A stretch of DNA of 8,295 nucleotides from UBA8290 sp964230965 (GTDB lineage: Bacteria; Bacillota_I; Bacilli_A; Acholeplasmatales; Acholeplasmataceae), in NCBI GenBank assembly GCA_964230965.1, contig CAXRJA010000019.1:1-8295 (forward strand). The letters run 5' to 3'. A program made the position numbers and the translations under genes. Under the pieces are notes generated by a model. The model saw nothing but the letters and a program-made list of their open reading frames with translations. It had not been told where the DNA came from and did not search any database. This document shows, piece by piece, positions 5,856 through 8,295 of the stretch (its first letter is position 1; each line of letters opens with the position of its first letter).

Positions 5856-6347
5856 TTAGTTATTCTCCGTATCCAGTAATTTTTCAAAATGTTCTCGAAT
5901 CGGTTTTTCTAAACTTTCGATGGATGCTCCATGTTTTGCAAGTACCATGACATAGATGGACTGATCCACGATTTCAATAGAAATTGTCCCTGGTGTCAAT
6001 GTAATAGAGTTTGCAACAATCGCAACTCTTACAGGATCTAAATGTTCGAGTGAAATTTTAAACACTGTTGGAACAAATTCTTTTTTAAATACATTGATAC
6101 TAAATACATAAGCAGATTTAAATATTTCTACAAAAAGTGATAAAAAATATCGCAACAATTTAGAAACAGGTATACTTTTGAAATGTTTCCCTTTTCTGTC
6201 TAACAACAAGTCATATGAAAAACAAGTTACTGTGATTGAGCCAAACAAGCCAATTAAAAGTGTGTTTAAATCTATTTTCCCATTGACCAGTAACCACAGT
6301 AATAATAAGATTACAGAAAATTTAATTTGAGAATATATTTTATTCAC
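5856..6347 (-). CDS. mrpE: Mrp/Mnh antiporter subunit E
   Basis: A 163-residue first subunit of the operon. Two N-terminal hydrophobic stretches (about 8-21 and 27-45) are followed by a third (around 65-85) and a soluble C-terminal domain. The family hallmark NSITLTPGT is at 113-121, followed by a beta-type segment (ISIEIVDQSIYVMVL) and a helix to the end. I place the start at GTG 6347: GGAG (6359-6356) lies 8 nt upstream. The longer frame beginning at TTG 6362 would start on top of that ribosome site and near the predicted transcription start. The stop directly abuts the GTG of mrpF. MrpE is needed for full assembly or activity of the complex in several bacteria, although it lacks a complex I homologue. 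Confidence 0.92.
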   Translation of the reverse strand: MNKIYSQIKFSVILLLLWLLVNGKIDLNTLLIGLFGSITVTCFSYDLLLDRKGKHFKSIPVSKLLRYFLSLFVEIFKSAYVFSINVFKKEFVPTVFKISLEHLDPVRVAIVANSITLTPGTISIEIVDQSIYVMVLAKHGASIESLEKPIREHFEKLLDTENN

Positions 6348-6355
6348 GATAGGAA

Positions 6356-6359
6356 CTCC
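6356..6359 (-). promoter_or_regulatory. Ribosome binding site deciding the mrpE start
   Basis: GGAG (within GGGAG) in minus-strand sense, 8 nt before GTG 6347. The only other in-frame start candidate, TTG 6362, overlaps this site. Confidence 0.6.
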
Positions 6360-6366
6360 CAAAATT

Positions 6367-6376
6367 ATTATAGCAT
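6367..6376 (-). promoter_or_regulatory. Extended -10 promoter of the mrp operon
   Basis: The minus strand reads TGCTATAAT: a perfect -10 hexamer (6372-6367) with the TGn extension. No good -35 lies 16-18 nt upstream, which is common for extended -10 promoters. Initiation would fall near 6360, leaving a leader of only about 13 nt before GTG 6347 and placing the start at the edge of the GGGAG ribosome site. A small dyad, TTTCA-GG-TGAAA (6396-6407), lies upstream. Confidence 0.55.
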
Positions 6377-6410
6377 GTTCGCTTTAAATCTTAGTTTTCA
6401 GGTGAAATAT

Positions 6411-6438
6411 AAAAAAACGATCCTTTGATCGTTTTTTT
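6411..6438 (-). terminator. Rho-independent terminator after the GH81 gene
   Basis: A perfect 12-bp stem (6411-6422 against 6427-6438, core ACGATC/GATCGT) has a 4-nt loop and seven A/T pairs at its base that supply the T tract. The TAA stop of the GH81 gene (6439-6437) forms the first bases of the hairpin. The symmetry of A and T runs would allow termination in either direction. It separates the GH81 unit from the mrp operon. Confidence 0.9.
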
Positions 6439-8295
6439 ATAAGTCTATCGTTGTTAATGTGTTTGCATTCACTGATTTTATTATTTGTTCACCAGTTGGA
6501 GTGATAAATGTAATGGTTTGCTTTTCATTTGTCGGATTCCAAACAATTGCAATAATATCACCATCATCATTTTGATAAATCGATGAGGATACAGCTTCAT
6601 GAATGACCATTCTATAACTTGTTTCTCTATCACCAAAATGATGAATCCCGTGTATCAAATAATATGTATGAGAGAGATCTGTTGGATAATCATCATTTAA
6701 AATTTTATTTGCATCAAACATGGTGAGTGCTTTTTCAGAATCAACAATTGCTTGGATCGTCCACATATTTGCAAACCATGTATCAATGGTATTATCTTTT
6801 GCTTGCATATATGTTGCAAAAATATTGGTGAGTGTTTGTTTTTCATTGTTATTGAGCGCATAGGATGTTAAATATTCATTGTTTGGCAACCATTGAATCC
6901 CATAAATAAATGTAGGGTTTGCACCAAACCATGTTGCATAATCGTATTTACCGCCCCATATCATGCCGGCAACATCAGCATAATCATCATAATTATTGGG
7001 AAAGATACTATCTTCATAATCAAACATATACATTTTAGCAGATGCCACTTCATGTACATAACCATAAATGGCGGCATCTCTTAATGCTTTATTGTCTGTT
7101 TCAAGTGACCATAAATACCCTGCCACCCAAGATTGAATGGCTTCACTTGTGGATTCGATATTATTCCCTTCAGCGAATGTCCCGTATCCATGTGCCCATG
7201 TATGTCCTGCATACGAATCAAAATTTCTTAAATAACGATGCGTCTTTTGATCTTTTTTAGGATACAAATAATCATTTATAAAAAAGTCAATGATCTCAAG
7301 ATACTTCTCTTTAAAAGTATCATCATATTGAGATAATATCGTTGCTGCATAGACAATATAGCCATGGGTAAAACTATGGTCAGATAGTTCTGATCCAGTA
7401 TTAAATGTATTATCTGAATAGTATGTTGTATTCCAATAAGGATTGTAATATAAAAATTTATCATCTCCTTGATTGAAGTATGTGAACCAATCTTCTAAAA
7501 CATGTTTTAATCTTGCAATAAAAACAGTTTCATACTCACTGTTCATTTCATTGGCTGCGATAAGGGATTGTGCTAAAGGAAATAACACTTTACCATTCCA
7601 ATATGGTGCAGGATCATTTAGTAAATTCTCCATATCATCTGTTTGACTCAGCATATCTAAAGATTCAAAATACATTTCTTGCGTCGCTGCATCAAAAGTT
7701 GAACTTGGTAAACTATAATTTGGGATCACACCATGAAACGTGTGTGTTGTTTTAAATTGATTGCCTTTAGTTGTTAAAATCTCACCTCTTGCAGTAGTCA
7801 AACTAAAGTCAATATATTCTAAGTCACTATAGAGTTGATGATGTGGCAACACCATGATCAGTGGCGTAATAGAAGCTTTTGTTGGATTTATATAACTTGT
7901 AGTAAATGTTGTATGTACTTCAGATGTCGCTTCAATGACTTGATAACTCGCATCGGTATCAATCGGAATCATTCTAGATGCTTCTTTCAATGTTCTCGTA
8001 TCAGAAATTCCGTTAATGGTAGATAACGAAAACATATTATAGTTATCCATTGATAAACGTATCCCTTGATCTGTAAATGTCATCAATGTATTCTCTGGTG
8101 TTGATAAATACATATAGACATCCTCAAAAATAGGTTGACCAACACCTTGAGGATAGGTTGTTTGATAGCCAACATGTTTTCCTTTTATTTTTACAACAAG
8201 ACCATCTCCAGTATAAGTATCCTCTTCTATACGTAGTCCACTTGTACTAAAAAATTCATAACCTTGATTACCTTCTGTAGTCAGTTCTAAGATGG
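6437..8295 (-). CDS. Glycoside hydrolase family 81 endo-beta-1,3-glucanase, 5' end outside window
   Basis: The frame is open from the right window edge to TAA 6439 (618 codons seen). The internal ATG at 8113 is not the start, because the frame continues upstream with family-like sequence. GH81 enzymes are inverting endo-1,3-beta-glucanases acting on laminarin, curdlan or fungal wall glucan. The upstream part (8293 to about 7700) is beta-rich, as in the GH81 N-terminal sandwich. The catalytic helical part holds LSDHSFTHGYIVYAA (Asp at 7381-7379, candidate acid) and NFDSYAGHTWAHG, then EGNNIESTSEAIQSW, whose first Glu of E-S-x-S-E (7156-7154) is the candidate base, 75 residues after the Asp. 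The C-terminus is a short beta region ending in NTLTTIDL, without LPxTG, repeat or transmembrane anchor. Any signal peptide would lie outside the window, so secretion cannot be judged. The gene ends inside its own terminator. Confidence 0.88.
   Translation of the reverse strand, partial: ILELTTEGNQGYEFFSTSGLRIEEDTYTGDGLVVKIKGKHVGYQTTYPQGVGQPIFEDVYMYLSTPENTLMTFTDQGIRLSMDNYNMFSLSTINGISDTRTLKEASRMIPIDTDASYQVIEATSEVHTTFTTSYINPTKASITPLIMVLPHHQLYSDLEYIDFSLTTARGEILTTKGNQFKTTHTFHGVIPNYSLPSSTFDAATQEMYFESLDMLSQTDDMENLLNDPAPYWNGKVLFPLAQSLIAANEMNSEYETVFIARLKHVLEDWFTYFNQGDDKFLYYNPYWNTTYYSDNTFNTGSELSDHSFTHGYIVYAATILSQYDDTFKEKYLEIIDFFINDYLYPKKDQKTHRYLRNFDSYAGHTWAHGYGTFAEGNNIESTSEAIQSWVAGYLWSLETDNKALRDAAIYGYVHEVASAKMYMFDYEDSIFPNNYDDYADVAGMIWGGKYDYATWFGANPTFIYGIQWLPNNEYLTSYALNNNEKQTLTNIFATYMQAKDNTIDTWFANMWTIQAIVDSEKALTMFDANKILNDDYPTDLSHTYYLIHGIHHFGDRETSYRMVIHEAVSSSIYQNDDGDIIAIVWNPTNEKQTITFITPTGEQIIKSVNANTLTTIDL

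Noticed and set aside
2125..6347. A membrane-bound hydrogenase or complex I locus.
   Set aside because: No subunit with NiFe cysteine motifs, iron-sulfur motifs or a NuoH-like protein is encoded in the window; only the antiporter-type membrane subunits are present.
6348..6362. TTG 6362 as start of mrpE, adding five residues.
   Set aside because: It overlaps the GGGAG ribosome site and lies at or before the predicted transcription start; GTG 6347 has correct spacing.
1..8295. Mycoplasma-type genetic code with TGA as tryptophan.
   Set aside because: TGA ends mrpF and mrpC at proper family lengths within ATGA overlaps, and the tryptophans in GH81 and MrpD are encoded by TGG.
1..8295. tRNA, rRNA, CRISPR array, insertion sequence, attachment site or riboswitch.
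   Set aside because: No cloverleaf, regularly spaced repeat, transposase or long structured leader was seen. The longest gaps between genes are under 100 nt.

Overview
The window is AT-rich, compact bacterial DNA. Every gene I can support lies on the minus strand, so the text follows transcription from high to low coordinates. The standard genetic code fits: TGA is used as a stop (ends of mrpF and mrpC) and tryptophan is TGG. AT-richness, AAAGGAGG-type ribosome sites, short T-tailed hairpin terminators and a FabT/FakB-like gene pair suggest a low-GC Bacillota or a relative such as the Acholeplasma/Izemoplasma-type lineages. I cannot place it more precisely.

Layout: (1) 8295-6437 is the 3' part of a glycoside hydrolase family 81 endo-beta-1,3-glucanase gene, cut by the window edge and closed by a perfect 12-bp hairpin terminator. 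(2) 6347-2125 is a seven-gene cation antiporter operon of the Mrp/Mnh type in the order E, F, G, MbhD-like (DUF4040), MbhE-MrpB fusion, C, D. Its junctions overlap or abut, and it starts from a TGCTATAAT extended -10. The NuoL-like half of MrpA is absent, so the gene set resembles the membrane arm of MBH-type complexes more than a canonical seven-subunit Mrp. (3) 2045-745 holds degV (FakB-like fatty-acid binding) and a FabT-like MarR regulator, 2 nt apart. A TGTTTGA-N8-TCAAACA inverted repeat sits over the likely -35 region in the short gap upstream, and a strong hairpin terminator follows. (4) 691-1 is an unrecognised, histidine-rich, probably cytosolic protein that runs off the left edge. 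Its start codon lies only about 20 nt beyond the terminator.

How the parts may work together: the antiporter subunits would form one membrane complex exchanging Na+ and H+. The degV-marR pair looks like a fatty-acid uptake and lipid-homeostasis unit, with the regulator possibly controlling its own promoter. No terminator separates mrpD from degV, so read-through from the antiporter operon is possible. The GH81 gene is a separate transcription unit for beta-1,3-glucan breakdown. No tRNA, rRNA, CRISPR array, insertion sequence or phage gene was seen.
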